A stretch of DNA of 64,000 nt. Origin: Hyparrhenia diplandra (taxonomy: Eukaryota > Streptophyta > Magnoliopsida > Poales > Poaceae). The position numbers were made by a program, and so were the translations under genes. Below the pieces are notes generated by a model that was not told the DNA's origin, searched no databases, and saw nothing but the letters and a program-made list of their open reading frames with translations. The DNA lies in the NCBI GenBank assembly GCA_015847255.1, contig JADLZK010007808.1:310001-374000 (forward strand), in the 5' to 3' direction. This document shows positions 12,014 through 23,700 of the stretch, one piece after another. The first letter of the stretch is position 1. Every line of letters starts with the position of its first letter.

Positions 12014-15000
12014 ATGGCAACGGCCGCGTCCGCCTCCCCCGGCGCGTTCGGCGCTAAAACCCCAACCCCAGCCTGGGGGTCGAGCGCGCACCAGGCCTGA
12101 CCCCGAGCCCCGCATTCGCGAGGCCTTCGCGGCGCATCCCCAGGTCCCGCGCCAGCCTCCACCTCGGCGGCGTGGGCGCGGCCAGCAGCAGCAGCGCCAC
12201 CGCCGCCGGCAACGGCACCGGGCTCCACGTGCCCCCACGATCGCGCCGCTCGCCGTGCCCAAGATGGCCGGCTCCATCAAGTCCCACAAGAGCGTCCTGC
12301 TCTTCTACTGCGAGGAGATGCGGGACCTCGCGCAGCAGGTGGTCGCCCGGAACGACGACATCGAGCTGCGATCCATCTCATGGAGGTCACTTCATCTTCC
12401 CCTTCCCTTCTCTTCCAGCGTCATGTTGTTGCTCTGTTTGTTATCGATTATGACCTCGGAATAGGAATTCGTTCGATCGGTTCACAACCGGGGCTCTATT
12501 TGCGTCTAGCGAAGGAGGCGTGATATCGGTTTCTTGGCAAGTTTGTCAAGACTAAACTCTACACGGATAAACAAACGCACATTTTACATTTACCCTATGG
12601 ACGATGAATGACATTCAGGGGAAACAGGGAGGAAATTGCGGGTGGGAATTTAGTATGAATATATGTCACTATTTGGTGGGGGCAGTGCTGACCAAATACT
12701 AGGTTTCACAATTAGTTCGTCAGTACTCCAATCTATAGTCTTTGTTGGCTTTATGCAACAAAAAACATGACTATTGAACTGGGTTGTGAATTGTGATTAG
12801 GGCAACACGAGCCTGCTACATTCAAGCCACCTATAATATGAAACCACCATAACGCTACAGTTGACCATTAGTTACGTGATTGCTTCAGTGAATGAATAGG
12901 TTTGAAATGAATCATTCAAATGTCCTTAGCTTAGTTATTTTATTTATAGGTGGCAGTCACATTTGTTCTCTCAGATTATTTTGTATGTCCTACCTGAGCA
13001 GCAACTTTTTGTTTCAGCAAAAGTAAACCAACCTCCTCTCTTATTCTAACTTTGGTAAGATTTTTTTTCAGGAAATTTCCCGATGGATACCCAAATTTGT
13101 TCATCTCGAACGCCCACAACATTCGTGGGCAGCATGTTGCCTTTTTGGCTTCATTTAGCTCACCCAGTGTCATATTTGAGCAACTATCTGTCATATATAA
13201 TCTGCCAAAGTTGTTTATTTCTTCATTTACTCTTATACTCCCGTTTTTCCCAACCGGGACTTCTGAGCGCATGGAAGATGAAGGAGATGTTGCAACCGCC
13301 TTTACACTTGCCAGATTTTTGTCAAATATACCAATATCACGAGGTGGACCTTCGAGTTTAGTAATTTTCGATATCCATGCTTTGCAGGCAAGTAAAATTA
13401 TTACACATAAACCATTGAACTTCTTGTCTTGGTCTGTCAAATATATTAGCATCATTGTGTAAATAACCTTGTGCTTAATAACACATCAGGAGAGATTCTA
13501 CTTTGGAGACTCAGTCTTACCATGTTTTGAGAGTGGCATCCCCTTGCTTAAAAGTAGGCTTCAGGAGCTACCTGATTCCCATAATGTGAGTACACCTGAC
13601 TAAGCGAACAACAAGTTTTTTTTTTTGTTGTTGTTGATGTTGTGCATTGTCTCATCTGATACAATCTTTAATATCTTTATCAGATAACCATAGCATTTCC
13701 AGATGACGGTGCATGGAAGCGCTTCTATAAGCAACTTCAACATTTTCCTATGGTATGTTTTTGTTTGAGTACTGCCTCCAACTCCAAATCATGAAACAAA
13801 AAGGCTAGCCCTTTCTTAATGGATTGTTTTCATATTCTTTTTTTGTAGATCGTATGTAACAAAGTTAGAGAAGGGGAGCAAAGAATTGTACGGATAAAAA
13901 GAGGGAGATCCTAGAGGCCGTCATGTTGTTATAGTGGATGACTTGGTTCAGTCTGGTGGTACTTTGATCGAGTGCCAGGTAAAAGAATTGTCTGACTTAT
14001 TTTTCTATACCATGTATAGTGACTATTGATGATCTTCAATATTTTCTGGTCTTTCGAGTGCTCACATTTTTATGCCTTATTTTTTTAGAAATAATTTATA
14101 CTGGATTCTAATTATGTATATTTCCTTGAAAGTTGCAATTTAACATTTATTTTTCCTGTCCAGAAAGTACTGGCAGCTCATGGAGCAGCAAAGGTCAGTG
14201 CATACGTGACACATGGCATTTTCCCCAATAACTCGTGGGAGAAATTTCAGCATGATAATGGAGGTACATATGCTTCATTACCTTAGCATATGCTATGAAA
14301 TTTTCCACATTGCTATTATTTTCTTTCTGAAGTTATTGAATAGAAAACAGGCTAAGTAAGTATTTTAGCAGTTCAGTTTCTCTCAGTTTACACCTTTTTA
14401 ATTTTATACTATCTACAAAGAGATGCATGATAGATTGCCGGGTAGGACTTATGTTTTGCTGTTTGTACTTTTCCTCTGAAATTTTTTTTTTTTTTCAGGG
14501 AGTAGTAACATTCTATTTTTTTTTCGCTCACCTAACATTTTTGACTAAGCAACTGATTGGTTTACTTTTTTCCAAAGAATAAAACAGAAACTGAAGGGAT
14601 GACTCATATTTCTTATTAAGGCAAAAACTTTTCCATGTTTAAAAGGCTTGCATGGAATAAAATCCTGAAGAATACCAAAAAGATTTCAGTTCCTCACAGA
14701 AAAAGAGTTTGACTTCCAGCTCCCCTTGTGACCCCTAAACCCTTATCAATGATTTTCCTTCACCCTAACATTTAGATGATGCAGAAGCAGATAAAACAAA
14801 AGTTTCAGTGTTCTAATACCGTTATGTAGTAGAGACTAAGAGACACAGACTTGATAATAAGCACCGCCTAGTATTCCTTTGATTTTTTCCCAAATGCTGT
14901 TGATTCTCCTTCAGGGTTCCATCTAACTCCATATTAACTTTGTATTTGAAAATACAGTTTTTACTTTTACTACTTCCTACCACTGTATTCTTGGAGCTTT

Positions 15001-15225
15001 CAGTACTTCAGAACCTATTTTAGGTGTGAATAATGTGTCACTCATGTTCCTGATGATAATACAAACTTTTTTTTTTTTGTAATTTTTTCAGAGGGTCCGG
15101 AGCATGGCCTGAGCCACTTTTGGCTTACTGATTCATGTCCCCTTACTGTCAACGCGGTGAAGGGCAGGCGGCCATTTGAAATTCTAAGTCTGGCCGGACC
15201 TATCGCTTCTGCTCTCCAGATTTAG
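12014..15225 (+). CDS. PRS: Ribose-phosphate pyrophosphokinase (PRPP synthetase), class II, probably organellar
   Basis: Makes PRPP from ribose 5-phosphate and ATP for nucleotide, histidine and tryptophan synthesis. Exons: 12014-12385, 13072-13387, 13490-13585, 13684-13752, 13849-13978, 14164-14263 and 15092-15225. The core starts MAGSIKSHKSVLLFYCEEM; other marks are SNAHNIRGQHVAFLASF, FPTGTSERMEDEGDVATAF, SSLVIFDIHALQERFYFGD and the PRPP-binding loop VIVDDLVQSGGTLIE. It ends SLAGPIASALQI. The divergent, phosphate-independent plant PRS3/4 type fits best. Upstream of the core is an Ala/Ser/Pro/Arg-rich presequence (MATAASASPGAF...) of targeting type, but it is broken by two apparent 1-nt losses in C runs (near 12060-12075 and 12232-12236). 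Exon 5 has one extra A (13896-13900); its length of 130 instead of 129 confirms this. With these three bases set right the total is 406 codons with stop. Intron 2 starts with GC rather than GT. Confidence 0.9.
13388..13489 (+). promoter_or_regulatory. GC-AG intron in the PRPP synthetase gene
   Basis: The exon ends ...GCTTTGCAG and the intron starts gcaagta; the next exon starts GAGAGATTC after acacatcag. Protein continuity (IHALQ|ERFYFGD) forces this junction. The strong match of the rest of the donor (CAG|gcaagt) is typical of functional GC-AG introns. Confidence 0.85.
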
Positions 15226-15585
15226 GAAAATCTGCTCCTCTGCTCGATCCCTTGGGATACTGTTGACTATTCAGTTCATTCTTCTTCTTTTTTTCTGTGA
15301 AGAATTTGGTGTTTTCCTTCCGACAGCTATAGAGCATATCTCAATGTATTTACTAGAAATAGAGAAACTTTAAATGACAGATCTTCACTGCAGCGTTTGC
15401 TTGGTGAAAATCATTCGTAGTCGTAGGATTGCCTGTTCAATAATTTGACTGAGCAAGTCAAGTGTCGATCTGTGTTCTATAAATAAAACTCTCCAGTAAG
15501 TTTCAGTCATCCGCCAACTTGCATATGGTGTTTTTTGTTTTTGTTTTTGTTTTTGTTTTTAAGATTTCAGGCGATCAGCTTGCTA
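15226..15585 (+). other. 3' UTR of the PRPP synthetase gene and a simple repeat
   Basis: AT-rich stretch with a possible polyadenylation region around 15479-15487 (ataaataaa). A (gttttt)n simple repeat lies at about 15530-15561. No gene seen. Confidence 0.6.
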
Positions 15586-15809
15586 CTCCCTCCATACCTA
15601 GGACAGCGATACGGTCTTTAAAACATAACTTTGACCTTTTGTTATTATAAAAATATTTATCGAATAGTGATATATGAAAGTACTTTTCAAGACAAATCTA
15701 TTCATATAGGTTTCATATTTACAAACTCAACAATGTAAAAGTTATTGATGATTTATATTCCTAATGTTTGACCCAAATCTTGTCCTAAACATCAAAAGTA
15801 TGGAGGGAG
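15586..15809. mobile_element. Stowaway-like MITE
   Basis: Inverted ends ctccctccatac at 15586 and gtatggagggag ending at 15809, with TA directly before the left end and no internal coding sequence. The ctccctcc terminus is typical of Stowaway/Tc1-mariner MITEs in grasses. Confidence 0.8.
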
Positions 15810-16311
15810 TGGGTATGGAGAGAGTATCAGGTTTGCACGAGGATAAGATGCTGTCAGGCTTACACGAATATAACTGGAAGTTAGAGCAAGCACAATAATG
15901 ATACTCCTAAGGGGCGTGCTAGCCGTCGTCTCGGCACGACAGTTTTGCAAATTCACCCCCAGTTTGCGCGTGAGATAGCGGAGCCGTCGCGTCGTGAGAC
16001 GACAACGCCGGCTCGTGCTCTCAGGCGGACTCGACGGCAAGATTCGCGTTGTATGGAGCTGTCGCCTTGAGTCGACACTGTGCGGATCCAGCTGTCGGCG
16101 AGAGGTGAAAGAATAATGCCAAAAATCGGTCGTCGTCTTCTTCCCTTCGTCCTCACCGGCGTGCGCGGAAGAGGACGGCGTGGGAGGCCGTCCCCGCTGC
16201 TTCCCGCTGGGCAATCTCGATGGTGCCGCCACACACGGCTCCCTCCACGCGCTCGCGGCGGTTTGGGTAGCGCCTTGCCTTGGCCGGCGACCACGAGCAC
16301 TAGCACCATCT

Positions 16312-16545
16312 CCGCCTCTTCTCGCCATAATCTCTTCGAGGTGCTGGTGAAGAACGGCGCGGGGTCAGCTGGGCACGCCTCCCCTGGCCTTCCCAGCCAT
16401 CATCGACAGCAGCAGCGACCTCATCGGACGCAGTGCGCGCCGTGCACGGCGTGTTTCGCTCAGCCCACGCCGCTGTACGACCCGGCGCGCTCCTCGACGT
16501 TCTCGAACTCCCGTGCGCGAGCCCCTGCGTCATGGGTTGTATGAG
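16312..16545 (+). pseudogene. Fragment of a nepenthesin-like aspartic protease gene
   Basis: Translated pieces match the N-terminal part of plant A1 aspartic proteases: HNLFEVLVKNGAG, then in another frame LGTPPLAFPAIID, then back in the first frame TQCAPCTACFAQPTPLYDP and ARSSTFSNS. Two frame changes are needed. The first catalytic motif, normally D-T/S-G, reads D-S-S, so an active site would not form even if the frame were whole. Only about 75 codons are present. The surrounding 15.85-16.62 kb stretch is GC-rich and ends with tgtacatgccct, a repeat-like terminus, so the fragment may have been captured by a transposon. That last point is inference. Confidence 0.7.
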
Positions 16546-17041
16546 CTGTCTGTTTAGACGTATGTGTTGTAAATTCTAAAAACTTACAGCAGCTGTCGCA
16601 CGGCTGTACATGCCCTAAAACCCAACGGTGTTCTCCGCGTTTCCAACGCCGTCGCCACACGCACGCGCAGCTGGTTTCTCGCCTAGCCACCTGAAAATTG
16701 GAGCACCGTGGCCGGCTGATCTGGCAGACGCGCGTCGTTCCCCGGCCACAGCCGTGCAGGTGTGCGTGACAAGTCGTGCAAGTGCGCTGCGCGTGACAAG
16801 TCGTGCCAACAAAGAAGCTTTCGACCAGAAAAGACGCGACACTCACATGATGTGCCATCGATTCGCTCAGACATTCACTCTCGGCTTTAGTAGCTTTACC
16901 CACCAGCGACCAAACAAACAAATCAGCAGGACAAACAAGCCAGCTGCTCGGCTCGGCTCACTTCCATTTCCATCGCCTGCCTGCTTCTCCTCCCACCCGG
17001 TTTCCCTGTCCTGGTTGTCTCCGCTGTTTTGGTCTCTGCTC
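16546..17041 (+). promoter_or_regulatory. 5' flank of the second B3 gene
   Basis: No gene recognised. Position suggests promoter and leader of the B3 gene starting at 17042. The final 150 bases are CT-rich, as in many plant leaders. Confidence 0.45.
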
Positions 17042-20000
17042 ATGGAAGAGCCGAGGAGGCCTCGATTCTTCAAGGTCCTCGTCGTCGACTTCGCGCGCCG
17101 AATCGTAAGTAGCCCTCCCTCCTCTAGTCGTCCTCTTCCCGCCGCACGTCCCCCTCCGTCCGTATCGGTGTTGGCATTCGCAGGCCTGGTCGGAGAGGGC
17201 TCGTGCTGTGTGCTTTGCGGAGAACTGCATGCGGTCTTTGATCCGGCCGAAACCCTGGCATTGCATCCGTTCCCTTGTGGATTGCTGACGGATGAGTAGA
17301 GGATTATTATCTGGATGTGCATGCGGCATGCCTGTGGGTTTTGTGTTTTTTTCTTCTTCTAATAACAGATGGGATTCAGGCATTGTTTCATGTAAAAGGA
17401 AAATTCAGAACTACAAAGGGCAACAGATTGGTAACACCAGGTGGCAATCATAATGCCTGGTATTACTAGGTGGTGCCACTGCCTTCATGATGCTTTCATG
17501 CGGCCCTAAAACTGACACCCTACTGTTTTATCAAATGTTTAAAACCACTGCATTTCAGTCTCCAATGACTAATCTTGACATTCATTCATTCATCATAAAC
17601 TGCCATTTTTGCTTTTCGGTTAACTACTTTGGTGGAACTAGCTCGTCGTCCTAACCTTGTTTCTGCATGTAGGAGATACCTCAAGGCTTCCTCTGTCATT
17701 TCCCAGAGGGGAGACGCAGAGAGTCCGGCACTACAGTGTTGGCATCTGCTAAAGTTGTCCTTACGAATGCTCAAGGGAATATTTGGCCTGTTGAGGTAGA
17801 GGAAATTGACGGCCGTGTGTTTCTGACCACTGGATGGCCAAAGTTTGTGGAGGACAACTGTTTGACGAAGGGTGAATTCCTTATCTTCAAGTACTATGGG
17901 AGAATGCATTTCATGGTCTCGGTTTTTGGTGTGAATGCTGTTGAGAGGTCAGGTTGGTCTTCAGGGAGTGGCGCCCAAGCTACGGAGAATGTAGAAGGAG
18001 GACTCCCATGTCCTATCATCCCTTCTAGGAAGGGAGGGGATACTGGCGATAAATTAACAGAGACACCTAAGGGTCTTATGCATAGTCACTCTCAGGTTGA
18101 TATACTGGCACACTCTCATGTAGTATTTCTAGTCTTGAGGGAATAATTAGATCAATTCATATTTAGACTGCTTCCCTAGCTTCAGTTTTTCATCATACTC
18201 CATGTTTATTTTCATGCAGCATAATCCAACCAGTGACAAATATCAAGAAGTTAAAAAAAATGAAGTTTTTGTATTTGGTCATGCATAACTCTGTAGGCAA
18301 TAGAATTGAACATTTTTTTAAGAAAGCTAGTATGGCATGTGCGTTACGGAATGAAACGAATGGAGTTCCTTTTTGGTTCAACATGGAGCATTCATTTTAA
18401 AATGTTGATAGTGCCTTACTTCTAAAGTTCTAATCCTGTCTGTTTAACTGATAGTTTTGTATATATCTTCTAGACAGATACCATGCAACGAAACACTCAA
18501 GGGGGTGAACACATTTCATCCCAGGGCACAATTGGTTTCCTTGACTTGCATGAAGTAGTTTGCTCCAAAGATTACTTGGAGACATACTTGTCAAAGAGTG
18601 AGACAACGGAGGACGATAAAGCTAAAGCAGTAGCAGAAGTAATGAGAACTTTGTGTGTCGACAAATTGACAGTAGACTTATTCTGTGCTATACTCTGTTT
18701 GTATAAATGGGAAGTTGAGGCAGCTGCAGAATATTTTATATAGTTTGCAAGGGCAAACCAGAAATTCAGGAACGATCTCTGAAGCAGAAATTTGTTTTGC
18801 AGTGTAAGTTTTTTTTTTTTTCATTACTTCATGGTCTTTCAATTTTGTCTTCATTGCTAACACGGCTATCCTTTTCGTCTTCAGTTGACCTTGTAAAGGA
18901 ACAACTACAACGCTTCTTCCTCAAGATTATGATTCTGAGAGAATCAAGATGAACAATATTGAGGGACCTAATTTGTCTAATCAACCACTACAACATGACC
19001 TGATAGTGGCACCAGTGAAACGTAGGCTAGTTGATGAATATAAACCTTGTGACTTGTCTCATCGAAAGAAGAGAATAGTTAAGTTGCAGGAAACTCACTG
19101 CAAACTCAAACACCGAGAAGATCACCACGATTGGCACACGGAACAATACTTGTAACAACAAAAAAGAAGTGTGGAAAGGAAGACCCAAAGTGCTTAAAAC
19201 ACCACCAGATGCAAAATATCAGGTGAAGGATAGAGCACATAAATCATGTTCGCTTCATGAGAAACTAGATAATGCCTTGAAAGCAGTTCATGAAGAAGCA
19301 ACAGGTGATCTTCTTGTTGCTCTTTGTTAGAACTTGTAACATCTCAAACTTCAGTTATATCAACTTTTGCCTTTCCAGGTTTCTTATATCAGGACACCAG
19401 GATACTGGATTCCCCGCGGTGTGAGGTTGGCTTAAGTAAAGAGCATGAGCATGATCAAGGAGATACTGGCAACATGTTGGATCAAGTCAATGATGTAGAA
19501 AACTGTAAAGAACAGTTGGTAAGAGATGCTATGGGAAATTCTGAGTCAATCATGAGTACATATGGTGTAGAGCCATTGCCGACCAACTCTAGGTTGACAG
19601 CATATTCAAGAATAAATGAGCTATCATTTACATGGAAGCCCTCACAACATGCCAGTCCCCTTGAGAAAGTTTTACTTGAAATTCAAAGAGATAACTTCGT
19701 GAACACCATTGCACACATCCAGAAAATCATCCGGGATGATCCTTCAGACGTGCTTAGTGCAGATGTAATTGAAGCCACTGTGCGGATAGAAATTATTAAA
19801 TGGGATTTATGCCTTCAGGACAAGGATGCCCATAATAAGATAGTAAATGCAATGTTGGAGTATGCTAAAAAGGTCAAGGGGAGACACAATTTCAACACTG
19901 AGACTAGGAAGGAAGAGTTCTCTGCAAAGCTGCAGGATCTCCTGAAGTGGCAGCTTAAAGAACTAGAACTTACATACACTTCCTTGGAATCAGATTACAA

Positions 20001-20375
20001 GAAAGCAACGGCTGACTCTAGCTTTTTTTTTTCTCGACATTTGAAGAACACAAGAAAAAGTTGAATGCCGTTAAGGATGGTATCAAGGACCTGCAGCAGT
20101 CCTGTATGACTAAGGACGATGAAATGCAAAAATTGGCACATCAAGTTGCTGAGCATGAGACTGTATATCAGAAGTCTATAATGGAAAAGGTTAGGGTTAA
20201 GATGGCTCTGAAGAGCCATGAGAAGACTCTTGGTTACGTAAAAGAGCAGCTAGCCTCTACTGAATTTAGATCATTTGACGTAGGAGCATTGGTTAAGGTA
20301 GAAATGGATAATATGATCAAGGAGATTGAACTCTGCAAGGGAAATCTTCTAAATATCAACTTCAAGAAAGAGTAA
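17042..20375 (+). CDS. B3-domain protein with a long charged, coiled-coil-like C-terminal half
   Basis: Exons: 17042-17104, 17673-18095, 18474-18803, 18885-19304 and 19379-20375; about 745 residues if frame breaks are consensus errors. One N-terminal B3 domain is clear: RPRFFKVLVVDFARRI, then EIPQGFLCHFPEG, GNIWPVEVEEIDGRVFLTTG, WPKFVEDNCLTKGEFLIFKY. The middle has a cysteine-containing helical block (LDLHEVVCSKDYLETYL; CLYKWEVEAAAEYF) and an RRSPRL basic motif. The C-terminal 300 residues are Lys/Glu-rich and look coiled coil. Five apparent single-base losses interrupt the frame: near 18741, 18915, 19105, 19140, and in the T10 run at 20023-20032. The three losses in exon 4 sum to one codon, so its length still fits the intron phases. 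The architecture recalls rice B3 protein Os01g0723500 (from memory). Alternative: a recent pseudogene. Confidence 0.75.
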
Positions 20376-20779
20376 GGAAGGTGTAAGCGTTTGCTTACAA
20401 ATTATTTATTTTCTGGCTATGGTCACTAAATGGTAAGTCCTTTCATGAACATTCTTTTTCATTCTTTTGAAGCTCACATATGTTATCAGAAGACAAAAAC
20501 ATGGTGACTAATGCATCATACATTCACCATGCTTGCTTTTCCTTATCTTACCTTTTTTAGCCAGGTTATATTATCATTTCTTTATATCTTTTTGTCTGTC
20601 TTGGCCCACCAGAAACTTTGAAAGACGAGGAATGTGTCAGATATATATTAACTGATTATTGAAAGAGTTGCTTGAAAACTAGCCTAGTACTGCTGCTTCT
20701 GTGCTATAGTAACCTAGCTATCATATAAATTACCGCGGGAGTTTCATTAGATATAATAGTTTACATGACATACAATCAG
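20376..20779. other. Convergent 3' ends of the B3 and ABCB genes
   Basis: The plus-strand B3 gene and minus-strand ABCB gene end tail to tail with about 400 bp between stop codons. The stretch is AT-rich and must hold both 3' UTRs. No other feature seen. Confidence 0.6.
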
Positions 20780-23700
20780 TTACTTCTGAAGAGTTGCAAG
20801 GTTGTAGAATGCCCCCCTTCTTGTTCATGAGCTGCGGGTAAGAGCCACGCTCCACCACTTTACCCCTCTCCCAGGAAAGCAATCGAGTCTACATTCTTGA
20901 TTGTGTTTAGTCGATGTGCCACCACAATTGTGGTCCTCCCTGACATTATTCGATCAAGAGCTTCCTGCACCACTTGCTCTGACTGTGCATCAAGTGCACT
21001 TGTTGCCTCATCAAGTAGTAGTATTGCTGGATTTCGGATTATTGCCCTTGCAATTGCTATTCTTTGCTTCTGCCCCCCTGAGAGCTGTATACCATGCTCT
21101 CCGCAATCAGTATCGTATCCATCCTTCAAAGATCTGAAACATAGTCAACTTAGCTCCTTGTCTAGGACAATGCGAGTTGAAATAAAAGGCATGCTTGCAA
21201 TATCTCTATAATTTTGGAATAGAAACAAGTAAAAATACTTACGAGATGAACTCATGTGCGTTTGCAGCTTTTGCAGCTTCCACAATCTCATCTTCATCAG
21301 CTTCTGGTTTACCAAAAGCAATGTTGTCCCTGACACTGCCTGAAAACATTGCAGGCTCCTGACTAACAAGAGCTGTAAATCCTCGGAACCAGAGAATATT
21401 TATCTCCCTCACATCCATGCCGTCAATTTTACGGAACCTCTATCAACATCATAGAACCTCTGGATCAAACCTATGATAGTTGATTTACCACAACCACTTC
21501 TCCCAACCAGGCCAACACTTGTTCCTGCTTTCACGTCCAAGCTAAAATCCTGTAGGATAAGGCATTCTGGTCTTGTTGGATATGCAAAATCTACCTTCTT
21601 GAATTCTATTCTACCTTCTATTTTCTTCTTCTGATCTTCCATCTCCACCTGCAAAATAGATGTATATTATTCTCAGTCATAGCAAGATGGCGCTGTAAAA
21701 TCATTCTATACTTGCATAACTGCTCTGCCGATATGTATTCTGTTACTTATGAATGAGTTTGTTACCTGTGATTTTTTGGAGAGATGGATTTCCTATCTAG
21801 CACCTCAAATACTGAAGCAACTGCATTTGCTCCCTTTGCCAGGTCAGACGTCATGCTACCAGCATCAGCAATCAGCTTTCCTGTGCTCACCAGCACAAAA
21901 AAAGTTTTGAAAACATCACCCGCTGATATCTCCCCAGATTGTGCCAGCTTCCCACCATACCAGAAGTCCAGTGCCCATGACAAGAACGAGAGGCAAGGTG
22001 ACAACCCTGTAGTGATCCCTGCTACCCATGATTTCTTCCTTGCTTTTTTTAAGGGTTCCTCTTGTGCATGCTCAAAAAGCTGAAGAACCTTCGATGAGCA
22101 TCCAAACGAGGTTACCATTCTGTGGTTGTAAACAGCTTCTATGGCTATCTGGGTGCTTTGGTGCTGAGCCTTTGCCAAGTCTCTTGACACATTTGAGAGA
22201 ACCATTTTTTTTGCATAATAGCATATCATTGTAGATGGCTGTACAGCTATCATGACAAGAGCAAGTTTCCAAGCTACCATCAGGCCCATTGTCACTGCAA
22301 TTATAATTCCGGAAGCTGTTTGAAGCAGTAAGGATATTCTGTCTGCAACAAGGGTTTTGACAAGAGAAGCCTCATTGCTTAGCCGAGAGCACAATGCACC
22401 GCTTGAATTAGTTTCTTCATCAAACCATGCTGCCTCAAAGGTTAAGATCTTCTCAAGTACTTGGACCCGGATGCGCCTAACAAGATGCTCCCCCATGTAT
22501 GCAAAATTGTAGTGTTGCAATAGATTAACAACAATGGATACCAAGGACAGTGAACAGAAGATCAAGGCATAGCGTCTGATAATTGCATTCATCTCATTTT
22601 GGTCCTGAACAAAGAATGCAGCAATCATACCTCCAATGGTTATGGCATAGATGGGCTGCAAGGAACCATATACCAATGCAGATAAACTGCCTACGACTGC
22701 CTGCCTCCACTCAGGTGCGTTCATTGCAAGAAGCCTGGAGAAAGATGGTGCAGGTGGAGGAACATCAGAATTATTTTCTTTTAAGATAGCTGGTGTTAGC
22801 GGCATTGGACTTGCTCTGGACATGCTGTGACGGCTGGTACTTGTCCTGGCCACTGAGGAAGCCCTAAATTGTTCATTTTCTTGATCGATGTAGCTCACCA
22901 TCTTCTGCAATTTCACAAGTCTCGAGTACGGGCCACCCTTGCTGATCAGTTCATCATGTGTACCAATTTCAGCTATCGTACCCCCATCAACCACTGCAAT
23001 CTGATCAGCGTTCTTCACGGTTGAGAGCTTATGAGCTACTACCTGTCCATTTAATCAGGCCCAATGTCAAATGATTTTTCTTCAAAAAGATGCAGTGCTA
23101 GGTAATTCAAGAAGTTCTGATATGGGTTATAAAATATGAATAGTGGAATCAGTGGCAGTTTACCAGTGTTGTTCGTCCCATAGATGCTTGATCAAGTGCA
23201 TGCTGTACCAACTTCTCTGATTCTGAATCAAGTGCACTTGTGGCTTCATCGAGCAAGAGTATAGCAGGGTTCTTAATTACCGCCCTTGCAATGGCAATAC
23301 GCTGCTTTTGGCCACCTGATAACAATGCTCCACGCTCTCCAATCTGTGTAAGAATGGACAATAAAATATCATACATGGAATGGAATTAAGGTGGCTGAAT
23401 GTTCCTTTTCTTTATTGATGCGTGTACCTTAGTCTCATATTCCTCTGGAAGCCCCCTTATGAAGTTGTGAGCATTTGCTGTCATGGCTGCTGCATAAACC
23501 TCATCCATGGTCGCATCTGGTTTGCCAAACAAGATGTTCTCTTTTATTGAAGTACCAAACAATGCATGATCTTGGCTGACTAGCCCCATTTTGCTCCTGA
23601 TCCATCTGAGTTGGAGTTCTTTGATGTCAAAACCATCAATTTTGACAGTTCCTTCACTGGCATCATAGAAGCGCTGCACTAAAGCTATTGCTGTTGACTT

